DNA of 18,999 nucleotides from JBCCEV01 sp039030125 (GCA_039030125.1 JBCCEV010000083.1:1-18999), one strand, 5' to 3'. Positions 1 through 8,358 are shown, counted from the stretch's first letter. The notes: a model not told the origin generated them from the sequence alone. A program made the numbers and translations.

Positions 1-26
1 CGGCGCACCCCCTGAGGCAGAACGCC

Positions 27-29
27 TAG
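27..29 (+). other. In-frame TAG stop inside the dadA homology
   Basis: The frame that encodes DadA from position 30 onward is also open from position 3 to 26 and has G or C at nearly every third base there, as expected of coding sequence. TAG at 27-29 breaks it. A single change from CAG or TGG would explain it. A frameshift from frame 2, which is also open from position 2 through the junction, is the alternative. Confidence 0.6.
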
Positions 30-38
30 CCCCATCGG

Positions 39-1046
39 TTGGGTTGGACCATTGGGTTTTTCCGCAACGCAACCCAAGAGACGTACTTAAAAAATTCAGG
101 CAAGAATGCGCGCTTGGCGCAATACTCGATTCGAGCGTTTAGAGAATTAACTAACGAGCTTAATTTTTCGTTTGATCGCGCGGACCAGGGAACCCTAAAG
201 ATCTATCGTGATAAAACGGGGTTATCGGATGCGGTGACGGTGGCACGGCGTTGTGCGCAATGGGATATTCCCTTCACCGTGCTAGACAGTAAAGCAGTCG
301 CCGAGCTTGAGCCTTCGTTGGCGCCAATCTCCCACCAACTTACCGGTGGCATTCACTTTCCTGAGGATATTTCTGGGGACGCGCATCGATTCTGCGCGGA
401 GCTGGCGGCGGTGACCGACGAGTTGGGCGCCACATTCCATTACGGAACCCGGGTGAATGAGATTCTCAAGTCGCACCACTCGTTTCGTGGGATCCGGCTT
501 GCATCCGGCGAAGAGATTGAGGCGGACGCGTGTGTGGTTGCGACCGGTGTTGGGACTCCGCAAATACTTAAACCGTTGGGGATCAGGGTCCCGATTGAGC
601 CGGTGAAGGGATATTCGATCACGGTCGACATTGAGAATTGGCACCCTAGACCGCAGCGTCCAATCATCGACGAGCACTACCACGCGGCTGTTTGTCCGCT
701 GGGTCAGCGGTTGCGAGTAGCGGGAACCGCCGAGTTCGCCGGCTTCGATACTCAAATGCGCCCTGCGCGGATCCAGAATTTGCATCACCTGATTGGCGAA
801 TTGTATCCGCAGGCTCCAAACGACACGGGGACAGATAACGCTTGGACCGGCTTAAGGCCGATGACACCTGATGGTGTTGGTATCATGGGCGAATCGGGTC
901 TTAAAGGCCTCTATTTGAATACCGGGCATGGACACCTTGGGTGGACGATGGCGACGGGCGCTGGCCGCGCGCTTTCCGAGTTAATCACCGAGCGAGAAAG
1001 TCGCTTCGACTTAGCCGATTTCAGCGTAGAACGATTCACCGGCTAG
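39..1046 (+). CDS. dadA: D-amino-acid dehydrogenase (DadA family), N-terminally truncated, probably broken
   Basis: DadA is an FAD-dependent, membrane-associated dehydrogenase that deaminates D-amino acids and passes electrons to the respiratory chain. The open frame covers the part of the family from about residue 90 of the usual ~430 to the C-terminus. Family landmarks are RNATQETYLKN near the start, KGYSITVDI in the middle, TGLRPMTPDG, and LNTGHGHLGWTMATGAGRAL near the end, which forms part of the flavin site. The N-terminal GxGxxG Rossmann segment is absent. Residues before the first possible start (TTG at 39, no ribosome binding site) still look like DadA (AHPL...PHRLGW), but a TAG at 27-29 interrupts this frame. 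The gene is therefore probably a nonsense or frameshift pseudogene, or the sequence has an error at its edge. As an independent protein it would lack the flavin-binding domain and is unlikely to work. Family assignment is firm; functional state is doubtful. Confidence 0.85.
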   Translation: MGWTIGFFRNATQETYLKNSGKNARLAQYSIRAFRELTNELNFSFDRADQGTLKIYRDKTGLSDAVTVARRCAQWDIPFTVLDSKAVAELEPSLAPISHQLTGGIHFPEDISGDAHRFCAELAAVTDELGATFHYGTRVNEILKSHHSFRGIRLASGEEIEADACVVATGVGTPQILKPLGIRVPIEPVKGYSITVDIENWHPRPQRPIIDEHYHAAVCPLGQRLRVAGTAEFAGFDTQMRPARIQNLHHLIGELYPQAPNDTGTDNAWTGLRPMTPDGVGIMGESGLKGLYLNTGHGHLGWTMATGAGRALSELITERESRFDLADFSVERFTG

Positions 1047-1406
1047 CGCGTGGCACCGACTAACTAAGGCATGATGGTCAGTGCGTGAGCGTGGCGGAGC
1101 CGTCGCGAACAAACGGCAACTGCGGCCAGCGGATTTGTTGCCAACGCTAATGTCTTTCGTTGGAGCATATTAAATGCGGTTACGAACCTTACGCACAATG
1201 AGCGGGTGATATAAGCATGCCGTGGTTACTTCAATAGCGCACATGAACCCTACGCTCGTGTCCTCTGGCGCTAAGAGCAAACCTTGTTTGGACCCGATGA
1301 TCGTGGGCGAGCACAAGATAGGCCGAGCGCTGGCGATGAATTTAAGGGGCTGTTTGGATTGAGTGTCGATCAATAGAACTAAAAGCAGTAAAGATTGGAG
1401 AATTTG
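1047..1406. other. Intergenic gap between dadA and the SMP-30 gene, no gene seen
   Basis: About 360 bases hold no reading frame with recognisable protein features. The only longer frame is on the minus strand (1170-1373, 67 codons) and has no recognisable motif. A weak inverted repeat GGCAAC/GTTGCC lies at 1115-1120 and 1137-1142, without a T-run. No convincing -35/-10 pair was found for the downstream gene, though its promoter should lie here. Confidence 0.6.
1397..1400 (+). promoter_or_regulatory. Ribosome binding site fixing the SMP-30 gene start
   Basis: GGAG lies six bases before the ATG at 1407. This favours that ATG over the in-frame TTG at 1395, which overlaps the site itself. Confidence 0.7.
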
Positions 1407-2261
1407 ATGGCAGATAAATCACTGGAAGTAATTGCAGAGGGCTTCAATTTTCTTGAGGGTCCACGCTGGCACGAAGGAAAGTTGTGGGTATCTGATATGT
1501 GGGGGCAAAAAATCTACACGGTGACCGCTGATGGTCAGAAAGACGTGATAGCGGAGGTGCCTAATCGACCTTCGGGCCTTAATTTCCTGCCTGACGGAAG
1601 CTTGGTAACGGTATCGATGGCTGATCGTAAATTACTGAAGGTTGCCGATGATGGAGGCCTCAGTGACTACGCTGATCTCTCAGGAATTGCTGCCGGTGAT
1701 GTCAACGATTCCGTCGTCGATGCTGATGGCAATATCTACGTCGGCAACTTTGGCTACGATCTTTTTGCCGGCGAAGAACCGGCACTCGCCAAGCTTGCTC
1801 GCGTGGATATCAGCGGTAACGTGAGCGAGGTTGCTGACGGAATTAATTTCCCAAATGGTTCAGTGATCACCCCCGACGGCGCTACCTTGGTGGTGGCTGA
1901 AACTTGGGGTTCGCTCTTAACCGCCTTTGATCGCAATGCTGACGGTTCGCTTTCCAACCGTCGGGTTTGGGCGCAGTTGGGGGAGCGAACACCCGATGGT
2001 ATTTGCCTCGACTCCGAGGGCGCCATCTGGGTTTCATGCTTCGTGGACGGTGAGTTTATTCGCGTGAAAGAAGGTGGCGAAATTTTGGAAAGTATTCCAT
2101 CGCCCGGAAAGCGGGCTGTCGCTTGCAACCTTGGAGGTGCCAATGGCACGACCCTGTTTGCATTGACCTTCGAAGGCGAAGTGGAGGACATCGCGAAAGG
2201 TTTACCCAAAGCGCGGATCGAAACAGTAGAGGTTGAAGTGCCAACCGCGGGTTCGCCGTGA
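1407..2261 (+). CDS. SMP-30/gluconolactonase/LRE-like family protein
   Basis: The 284-residue protein is a six-bladed beta-propeller of the SMP-30/gluconolactonase family. These are metal-dependent hydrolases, typically lactonases acting on sugar-acid lactones. The expected divalent-metal ligands are visible: E17 in LEGPRW, N150 in NFPNGSVITPDG and D197 in PDGICLD, with N100 (NDSVVD) at the usual substrate-side position. Length matches the family (about 280-300) and no signal peptide is seen, so it is probably cytoplasmic. The start is the ATG preceded by GGAG. A hairpin terminator follows 16 bases after the stop, so it is probably transcribed alone or as the last gene of a unit. No sugar-acid gene flanks it, so the exact substrate (gluconolactone, another aldonolactone, or an unrelated ester) cannot be named. 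Confidence 0.92.
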   Translation: MADKSLEVIAEGFNFLEGPRWHEGKLWVSDMWGQKIYTVTADGQKDVIAEVPNRPSGLNFLPDGSLVTVSMADRKLLKVADDGGLSDYADLSGIAAGDVNDSVVDADGNIYVGNFGYDLFAGEEPALAKLARVDISGNVSEVADGINFPNGSVITPDGATLVVAETWGSLLTAFDRNADGSLSNRRVWAQLGERTPDGICLDSEGAIWVSCFVDGEFIRVKEGGEILESIPSPGKRAVACNLGGANGTTLFALTFEGEVEDIAKGLPKARIETVEVEVPTAGSP

Positions 2262-2276
2262 ATGCGGTTTGAATAG

Positions 2277-2304
2277 AGGGCCACTACTAGTGGCCCTTTG
2301 CTTA
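2277..2304 (+). terminator. Rho-independent terminator after the SMP-30 gene
   Basis: An eight-base perfect stem AGGGCCAC/GTGGCCCT with a five-base loop (TACTA) is followed by TTTGCTT. It lies between two converging genes. The T-rich side favours termination of the plus-strand gene; read from the other strand the tail is CTCTATTC, which is weaker, so it may serve both directions unequally. Confidence 0.8.
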
Positions 2305-3993
2305 TCCTGGAGGCATATGGTGCTTCGCATCCACCGGTCGCATGAAAGCGTTGGCGATCAGGGCCAGAAACAATAGAAACGCCATCAAGTACATCGTTTG
2401 GTTGTAGAGGCTTGGTGTTGGGTCTATCGTTCCTGGCGGCGCTATCTCCATGAGTTTGGCGATGGTCACCGTTTTTGCTGAAATCAACTGTTCAAGCTCA
2501 TTCGTGCTGGCGCCAAATGTCTGCAGAAAAACCGCAGGGTCGATCTTCGCCACAAGATCGTCGATCGCCCGCTGCACCGCGTTTTCCCGCAATGATGTAA
2601 TGGCGAGCGGACCGAGAACGCCTGCGGTGCTCCAAGCGGTGAGCAATCGGCCGTGGATGCCGCCGACGAATTTAGTGCCGAAAATATCAGCCAAATAAGC
2701 TGGAATTGTCGCGAAACCGCCACCGTACATTGTGAAGATCAGCATGGTTGCGGCGTAGAAACCCACTAACCATACGACCGCTGGATCGGCACTCACGCGC
2801 GCGGCGAAGAAAGGGATCGAACAATACAGAAGGATCCCGAGTCCGAAAAAGATCCAATAGGTATTGCGACGTCCGATGTAATCTGAGGTGCTCGCCCAGA
2901 AAAAACGCCCGATCATGTTAAACAGACTAATCATGAGGACGTAAGTGGCCGCGAACTTTAGATCGACAATCCCTGGCAAGGTCGTTCCAAAGATCTCGGT
3001 CATCATAGTCTTCGCCACCGCCAACACGCCGATCCCGGCGGTAACGTTGAAGCACAGTACGATCCAAAGTTGGTAGAACTGCGGCGTCTTCAATGCTTGA
3101 TCGATATCTACGTCGTTTCTTGTGATCATCGATTTGGCGCCATCGTCGGTGGGTGGCGTCCAACCTTCGGGTTGCCAGTCGGCGGCCGGGATCCGGTACG
3201 CAAAGGCGGCCAGCATCATCACCAAGAAATAAATAACACCGAGCGTGAAAAACGTCTGCGCGGCGCCGACAGTGCCGGTGCCGGCGAGATAAACGCCTTC
3301 GGGGCCGGCAACGATCATATTCGCGAGGTCGTTGCTACCAACGATAACTACCTCTTTCAGGCTTCCTGCAACCTCAGCAAACCGGCGCCCTGTGTCATCG
3401 GTTGTGAGGGTGAGCTCAGTAACCAGACCGAGATAATCCGGGGCACGGTAGAAGTACTCCAAGAAGCCATCAATCATTGGTTTGCCGAGCATTGCGCCAC
3501 CACCAAAACCCATGATTGCGATACCAGTGGCCATCCCTCGCCGGTCAGGGAACCATCGAATCAGGGTACTCACGGGTGAAACATAACCAAGACCTAAGCC
3601 CGCGCCGCCGATCACGCCGTAACCCAAGTACACCAGCCATAACTGACCGAGGACGATTCCAAAACCACCGACGACAAAGCCGCCGCCCCAACAGCATGCG
3701 GAGACGACGCCGACCATTCGAGGTCCCACGGTTTCAAGCCATTTGCCGGCGAGTGCCGCAGTAAGTCCCAGAAAAACGATCGCGACGGTAAATATCCAAA
3801 CGACGCTTTTGAGCGACCAATCATCCGCCGCGGATGTGACCACCCCAATCCGCTTGACCAGTGCAGGGTTGAACAAACTCCACGCATAGACAGAACCGAT
3901 ACACAAATGGATGCCGAGTGCGGCGGGTGCGATCAGCCAACGATTGAAACCGGGCTTCGCAATAATATGTTCTTTACTTAGGAGTCCTGCCAT
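2302..3993 (-). CDS. OFA-type MFS transporter with two large extracytoplasmic insertions
   Basis: This 563-residue inner-membrane protein belongs to the major facilitator superfamily and resembles the oxalate/formate antiporter (OFA) group. Landmarks are GIHLCIGSVYAWSLFNP in TM1, the TM4-5 loop RWFPDRRGMATGIAIMGFG, and YGGGFATIPAYLADIFG in the C-terminal half. About 12 membrane spans are visible. It is far longer than a typical ~420-residue carrier because of two insertions, roughly residues 178-247 (between TM5 and TM6) and 467-530 (between TM11 and TM12), both predicted to face the periplasm. The ATG start was chosen; a GTG lies one codon earlier (3996), and neither has a clear ribosome binding site. 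It is divergent from the MetE-like methyltransferase, which may hint at a related substrate. Substrate unknown; a monocarboxylate or dicarboxylate anion is the family expectation. Confidence 0.9.
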   Translation of the reverse strand: MAGLLSKEHIIAKPGFNRWLIAPAALGIHLCIGSVYAWSLFNPALVKRIGVVTSAADDWSLKSVVWIFTVAIVFLGLTAALAGKWLETVGPRMVGVVSACCWGGGFVVGGFGIVLGQLWLVYLGYGVIGGAGLGLGYVSPVSTLIRWFPDRRGMATGIAIMGFGGGAMLGKPMIDGFLEYFYRAPDYLGLVTELTLTTDDTGRRFAEVAGSLKEVVIVGSNDLANMIVAGPEGVYLAGTGTVGAAQTFFTLGVIYFLVMMLAAFAYRIPAADWQPEGWTPPTDDGAKSMITRNDVDIDQALKTPQFYQLWIVLCFNVTAGIGVLAVAKTMMTEIFGTTLPGIVDLKFAATYVLMISLFNMIGRFFWASTSDYIGRRNTYWIFFGLGILLYCSIPFFAARVSADPAVVWLVGFYAATMLIFTMYGGGFATIPAYLADIFGTKFVGGIHGRLLTAWSTAGVLGPLAITSLRENAVQRAIDDLVAKIDPAVFLQTFGASTNELEQLISAKTVTIAKLMEIAPPGTIDPTPSLYNQTMYLMAFLLFLALIANAFMRPVDAKHHMPPG

Positions 3994-4141
3994 CACAGCG
4001 TTGTTTCTTATTATTGAAGTGGCGCCGCAGAGTCCCCAAACAGCGCGGTGAAGTCAAGCGACTCTTGCTGTCAATGCTCACTGGAGGCGACACCTCTTCC
4101 CACTTCGCAGTAAACTATTTAGCGTTCGCCGAAACGAGGCT

Positions 4142-4153
4142 GGGAGGGGAGAG
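4142..4153 (+). promoter_or_regulatory. Strong purine-rich ribosome binding site of the MetE-like gene
   Basis: GGGAGGGGAGAG ends four bases before the ATG at 4158. It shows that this ATG, not the in-frame upstream start near 4014, begins the protein. The extra upstream codons encode a basic stretch without family similarity. Confidence 0.75.
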
Positions 4154-4157
4154 AAAA

Positions 4158-5315
4158 ATGATCTGTAGCAACGACCGAATTCTAACTACGCATGTTGGCA
4201 GCCTGCCGCGAGCCCGTGAGCTGTCGGACATCCTCATCGCTCAGGAAGACGGGCAGTCGATCGATACGTCGCGGCTTAGTGATTTGGGCCGGCAAGGCGT
4301 GCTCGATGTCGTTACCCATCAGGTTAACTCAGGATTGGATGTCATCAACGATGGTGAGCAACCGCGCGTTGGATTTCAGACCTATATCGGCACGCGTTTC
4401 GAAGGCTTCGACGCGGTGAGCGAACGTTTGCCGTTCAAGGATTTCGCCGACTACCCCGGTTTCGCGCAAGTTTGGGCTAATCGCGGGATGGTGATGTCGA
4501 AAGTTTTTGACGCGCCTGCTGCGAGTGCTGAGTTGGCATATAACGATCTCGAACCTGCCGTCGAAGAATGCGATATGTTTGATGCCGCGTTGGACTCGGT
4601 TGCAGGCCGCTATGTCGAACCCTTCATGACCGCCGCCTGCCCGGGCATTGTGTGCACCACGCTTGGCAATAAATACTACGACACGCACGAGGCTTACGTT
4701 CGTGCGGTGGCCCGTGAACTGCAAAAAGAGTACGAGCTGATTCATAGCCGCGGTTATCTCTTGCAGCTCGATTGCCCGGATTTGGCAATGGAGCGTCACG
4801 GGATGTTCCAGAACAACAGTATCAAGGAATTTCAGGACGCGATCGCAATACACATCGATGCGATTAACGAGGCTTGCGTGAATATTCCTGCTGATAAGAT
4901 TCGTCTCCACGTTTGTTGGGGTAACTACGATGGCCCTCATGACTGCGACGTGGACTTGGCGGATGTGTTACCCGTGATCCGCAATGCTAACGTCGGCGCA
5001 TTCTCAATCGAGTTTGCCAACCCGCGCCATCAACATGAATACACAGCCTTAAAGGCGCAGCCCCTGCCTGATAACGTGAATGTTATTCCCGGCGTGATCG
5101 ATTCCACCGTAAATTACGTTGAACATCCTCAAGTGATTTGTAACCGGATCTTGGAGGCCGTTGATGCGCTGGGCGACAAAGAGCGAGTGATCGCAGGCTG
5201 CGATTGCGGTTTTGGTACGTTTGCGGGATGGGAGATGGTGGCTCCCGATGTGGTTTGGGCGAAATTCGCAGCTTTGGCGGAAGGTGCGAAGATGGCCAGC
5301 GCCAAGCTCTACTAA
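4158..5315 (+). CDS. Cobalamin-independent methionine synthase-like methyltransferase (MetE C-terminal domain only)
   Basis: The 385-residue protein matches the catalytic C-terminal (beta/alpha)8 domain of MetE and lacks the MetE N-terminal half (full MetE is about 750 residues). Zinc ligands are all present: H251 and C253 in RLHVCWGN, E285 in SIEFANPRH, and C350 in GCDCGFG. The N-terminal motif LTTHVGSLPR is typical of this subfamily. Compared with E. coli MetE there are about ten extra residues between C253 and E285 (NYDGPHDCDVDL), a feature I recall from stand-alone 'methionine synthase II' and epoxyalkane:CoM transferase-like proteins. It therefore transfers a methyl or alkyl group to a thiol, but donor and acceptor are not defined. 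The strong ribosome binding site fixes the start. It is divergent from an OFA carrier and overlaps the converging nucleoside transporter gene by four bases. Core-MetE methionine synthesis is one option; demethylation of an imported methylated compound is another. Confidence 0.9.
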   Translation: MICSNDRILTTHVGSLPRARELSDILIAQEDGQSIDTSRLSDLGRQGVLDVVTHQVNSGLDVINDGEQPRVGFQTYIGTRFEGFDAVSERLPFKDFADYPGFAQVWANRGMVMSKVFDAPAASAELAYNDLEPAVEECDMFDAALDSVAGRYVEPFMTAACPGIVCTTLGNKYYDTHEAYVRAVARELQKEYELIHSRGYLLQLDCPDLAMERHGMFQNNSIKEFQDAIAIHIDAINEACVNIPADKIRLHVCWGNYDGPHDCDVDLADVLPVIRNANVGAFSIEFANPRHQHEYTALKAQPLPDNVNVIPGVIDSTVNYVEHPQVICNRILEAVDALGDKERVIAGCDCGFGTFAGWEMVAPDVVWAKFAALAEGAKMASAKLY

Positions 5316-6547
5316 AGCAACATAACGAGGCCGGCGACAGCGCCGGTTGCTAATGTTGCTAGATTCCCGATGATCAGCGCTCGCGGCGCGAGGTCGATAA
5401 TGTCTGCTCGACGCGCTGGAACCAACAGAGTCAGACCTGCAATCAGCATTGCCATGCTGCCAAAATTGGCGAAACCACAAAGCGCGTAAAGCATAATGAC
5501 ACCGCTACGCTCTGACATCGTGTCTGTGGGCAGGGCCGCCAAATCTGAGTATGCGATCAATTCGTTCAGTACGATTTTAGTACCCATCAACGAACCGCTA
5601 GTGACTGAATCTACCCAGGGAATGCCAATCAACCAGCAGATCGGTGAAAGGACCCACCCCAACAAACGTTGCAAGGAAAGCGCCTGGCCTGCGATCTCGA
5701 TGGACCCCAAACATAAATTGATCAGATACACGGTTGCCACCATCACGAGCAGCATCGCGACGATATTGATTAAAAGCGCGACCCCTTGATTGGCACCCTT
5801 TGCGAGTGCATCCAGCGTCGATTCATCTTCATTTCTCTCGACGACCGTTGCGCCGGTGCGCCGCCCTGGCGGAACCCATAGACAGCTATAGGCGATTGCC
5901 GCTGGCAAACTGATCACTGACGCGGTAAGTAGGTGGCCTGCAACCTCTGGCACAGCCGGCTCGAGGATGGTCGCGTATAAAACGAAAACGGTCCCCGCGA
6001 TAGTGGCTAGGCCCGTGCTCATCAACGCCAGCATCTCGCCGCGATCGATTTCTTGGAGGTAGGGACGAACTAACAAGGGTGACTCGGTCATACCCATGAA
6101 CAAATTCGCGAGCGCAGAAAAGCTAAGTGCGCCACCGATCCCGAGTACACGCTCCAGTGCGCCCGAGAGTAATCTCACGACGGTTTGCAAAACATTCCAG
6201 TAGAGCAGGACGCGGGATAACGCGCTGATCACGATAATCAGTGGCAGCGCTTGCAGCGCGAGAATGAAATTCGCCTGCGGATTGGTGATTTGAAAAGGCG
6301 TTGGTCCGCCGCCGAGGTAGCCAAAGACGAATGAGGTTCCCGCCGTCGACGCGTCCTGCAGCGCCACCATAAGTTTAGAGGCGATGATGAAGATGCTGGC
6401 GCCGATTTGCCCGTGCAGAAGTACTGCTGCTAGCGCGAATTGGAGCAACAGAGCAGAGCCGACGAGGCGCCAAGGCGCTTTGTTACGAGCCTCGCTGAGC
6501 AGCCAGACGATTAAGTGAAAAGCAAAGAGCCCAAAAATTGCTTGCAT
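5312..6547 (-). CDS. Concentrative nucleoside transporter (CNT/NupC type)
   Basis: The 411-residue multi-span inner-membrane protein is a concentrative nucleoside transporter, which takes up nucleosides with Na+ or H+. Landmarks in order are an N-terminal membrane bundle, the GTSFVFGYLGGG segment, FQITNPQANFILALQALP, NLFMGMTESPLLVRPYL in the core substrate/ion site, and ALCGFANFGSMAMLIAGL near the C-terminus. Length matches NupC-type carriers (about 400). The ATG start sits directly at the membrane segment and lacks a strong ribosome binding site. It converges on the MetE-like gene with a four-base tail overlap, and tRNA-Arg lies just upstream on the same strand, so it might be read from the tRNA promoter. 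No nucleoside-catabolic gene is in view, so specificity (pyrimidine or purine) is open. Confidence 0.95.
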   Translation of the reverse strand: MQAIFGLFAFHLIVWLLSEARNKAPWRLVGSALLLQFALAAVLLHGQIGASIFIIASKLMVALQDASTAGTSFVFGYLGGGPTPFQITNPQANFILALQALPLIIVISALSRVLLYWNVLQTVVRLLSGALERVLGIGGALSFSALANLFMGMTESPLLVRPYLQEIDRGEMLALMSTGLATIAGTVFVLYATILEPAVPEVAGHLLTASVISLPAAIAYSCLWVPPGRRTGATVVERNEDESTLDALAKGANQGVALLINIVAMLLVMVATVYLINLCLGSIEIAGQALSLQRLLGWVLSPICWLIGIPWVDSVTSGSLMGTKIVLNELIAYSDLAALPTDTMSERSGVIMLYALCGFANFGSMAMLIAGLTLLVPARRADIIDLAPRALIIGNLATLATGAVAGLVMLL

Positions 6548-6572
6548 GCTGCTCGGAGCGAGAAATAAGGAA

Positions 6573-6649
6573 TGGCGCGCCCAGAAGGATTCGAACCTCC
6601 GACCACCTGGTTCGAAGCCAGGTACTCTATCCAGCTGAGCTATGGGCGC
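6573..6649 (-). tRNA. tRNA-Arg (anticodon TCG)
   Basis: On the minus strand the sequence folds as a full cloverleaf. The acceptor is GCGCCCA/TGGGCGC; the D arm is GCTC-AGCTGGATA-GAGT; the anticodon stem CCTGG/CCAGG carries loop CTTCGAA, giving anticodon TCG, which reads CGA arginine codons. The T arm is GGAGG-TTCGAAT-CCTTC. Discriminator G and an encoded CCA end complete 77 bases. The variable loop is the usual five bases. Confidence 0.97.
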
Positions 6650-6751
6650 GTTGTAGGTTAAGGAGAACCTCTATTCTAGCCGATCCGAATGGAGCGCGGA
6701 GCGCGGCCAGATTATTTGTCCCAAGACCTTGTGCATTTCGAAGCAAGGCCG

Positions 6752-7660
6752 TTATTCATAATACTTTCTAACCACGTGCTTAGCTTCCACGAAGAATAAC
6801 CAGCGCTCCAGAAAAATCCCTAGCAGTGAAGTGACGCATGCCGAGCAGGCGACAATCCAGGAATCGCGCATGACCGCGAGCGAACCGAGCAGCAATGCTC
6901 CGACGAGCAGCACGATCACAATGACGCGTGCCTGTCGTTGAGTTCTCGGTCCGACGTCGTAACAAAACTCCTTTTCAATAAAGTTCTTCGAGCCGTGACC
7001 GGTATCGAGCAGCAGCATCGAGGCATGGCTAATTCCAAGCGCCGATTTCACTGTTACGGGCCCCGGTTTTCCAAGGGCTCGCCAGTGCAAGGCCTTAACC
7101 GTTATGGCAGCCACGCCGCACCCGAGGAACAACGCGACAGGAAGTGTTTCGTCTCTCGTGCTCACAAGTACCGCGTTTAGAAATAAGGCACCGCTTGAGA
7201 AGCCCAGCAGCAGATAGCTGCTCGGCGTGAGCTTGGTGTGCCATTGCGGCACGGTCTTTAAGCTCGCATATATCATCGAGGTGCAAAAAATTACCGCAAT
7301 GGCATTTGCGGCCAGCAATAAACCAAGGGCAGTCACAGTGCCAGCATTGGCCAAGTAACTACTCGCCGCGCCGTAACTGATCGCGACCGGAAATAGGATC
7401 AAAGCGACTAGACCCTCTCGCGATAACCACGACGTTTTAATTTGACTCAGTGCGAGCCAGGCGTTTTTTTTATTTGCCAGATGCAAGATTGAACTGAGCA
7501 GTCCCGACGTCACCGTTATCAAGCATATGCACAACGAAATGATTAAGGTTTGTCCTGATACGGTGGTGGCGGTAAGTGGAAGTAAGCCGAGCCACGTCAG
7601 CGCGCCGTAGCCCATGCCGGTGATCACCGTGAAAAAAATAATCGAGAACGGTGGGTGCAT
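6752..7660 (-). CDS. soeC: DmsC/NrfD-like membrane anchor of the sulfite dehydrogenase (SoeC-type)
   Basis: The 302-residue protein has about eight hydrophobic spans and DmsC-family landmarks: GMGYGALTWLGLLPL at the start, HLANKKNAWLALSQIKTSWL after TM2, and ERWLFFVEAKHVVRKYY at the C-terminus. DmsC-family anchors hold the catalytic and iron-sulfur subunits at the membrane and exchange electrons with the quinone pool. It is the last gene of a three-gene operon, five bases after the iron-sulfur gene, the same order as soeABC. The ATG start is unambiguous because the first span follows at once. An anchor for a DMSO or polysulfide reductase is the alternative, but the partner's lack of a Tat signal favours a cytoplasm-facing sulfite-oxidising complex. 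Confidence 0.85.
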   Translation of the reverse strand: MHPPFSIIFFTVITGMGYGALTWLGLLPLTATTVSGQTLIISLCICLITVTSGLLSSILHLANKKNAWLALSQIKTSWLSREGLVALILFPVAISYGAASSYLANAGTVTALGLLLAANAIAVIFCTSMIYASLKTVPQWHTKLTPSSYLLLGFSSGALFLNAVLVSTRDETLPVALFLGCGVAAITVKALHWRALGKPGPVTVKSALGISHASMLLLDTGHGSKNFIEKEFCYDVGPRTQRQARVIVIVLLVGALLLGSLAVMRDSWIVACSACVTSLLGIFLERWLFFVEAKHVVRKYYE

Positions 7661-7665
7661 GCGGC

Positions 7666-8358
7666 TTAGCGGGCGATCGCCTCTTTGATCCAGTCGGTGA
7701 TGGACCCCAGTAAATCCTCGCTTCGTCGTTGTGGCAGCTTTTCCTTATTGCTGCGCGGCGCCAAATACTGGTTGGTTGGCGCGTAACCCAATTCCGGCAT
7801 TAGATCCTGCCCATCGCGTGCGGCCGCCACTTGACTCACCTCCGATTGCGGGTCGTCGAAGTCGCCGAACAACCGAGAGTTGGTTGGGCAAGTGAGGACG
7901 CAGGCGGGTTTTCGTTCCTCCTCAGGAAGTCGTTCGTCATAGATACGATCGACGCATAACGTGCACTTTTTCATCGTGCCTTGCACGGGGTCGAGTTCTC
8001 GCGCGCCGTACGGACAGGCCCATGCGCACAAGTTGCAACCCATGCAGCGGTCTTGATCGACCAGCACAATGCCGTCCTCTTCACGTTTATAAGAAGCGCC
8101 AGTCGGGCACACAGATACACAGTCCGCATTCTCGCAATGCAGACAGGACATCGGGAAGTGCACCGTCTGCTCGCTAGTCTCGGAGACCAGCTCGAACGTT
8201 TTAATGCGGTTTAGCCAGGCTCCATCGGGCGCGCTGCCATAAGGTTCGATGTCTGACAATGGACCAATGGTTCCGGAGGTGTTCCATTGCTTACACGCGG
8301 TCGCGCAGCCGTGGCAGCCAACGCAAGTTTCGACATCAATGATGAGCCCCAGCCTCAC
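7666..8358 (-). CDS. soeB: Four-cluster ferredoxin subunit of the sulfite dehydrogenase (SoeB-type)
   Basis: This 230-residue electron-transfer subunit relays electrons between the molybdenum subunit and the membrane anchor. Sixteen cysteines form four [4Fe-4S] binding sets: C12-x2-C15-x2-C18-x3-C22 (ETCVGCHGCATAC), CLHCENADCVSVCP, CMGCNLCAWACPYG, and CTLC paired with ACVLTCP. This is the DmsB/PhsB/SoeB arrangement. It starts with GTG, and the start overlaps the end of the molybdenum-subunit gene as GTGA, so the two are probably translationally coupled. The next gene begins five bases after its stop. No signal peptide is present, as expected for a subunit carried by, or staying beside, its molybdenum partner in the cytoplasm. 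Confidence 0.9.
   Translation of the reverse strand: MRLGLIIDVETCVGCHGCATACKQWNTSGTIGPLSDIEPYGSAPDGAWLNRIKTFELVSETSEQTVHFPMSCLHCENADCVSVCPTGASYKREEDGIVLVDQDRCMGCNLCAWACPYGARELDPVQGTMKKCTLCVDRIYDERLPEEERKPACVLTCPTNSRLFGDFDDPQSEVSQVAAARDGQDLMPELGYAPTNQYLAPRSNKEKLPQRRSEDLLGSITDWIKEAIAR

Noticed and set aside
1170..1373. 67-codon minus-strand frame in the dadA-SMP-30 gap
   Set aside because: No ribosome binding site or recognisable motif; compatible with chance.
6538..6771. Plus-strand frame across the tRNA-Arg(TCG) gene, translating as a short Arg-rich protein (RRIRTSDHLVRSQVLYP)
   Set aside because: It is the antisense of a tRNA, a familiar source of false proteins with this very motif.
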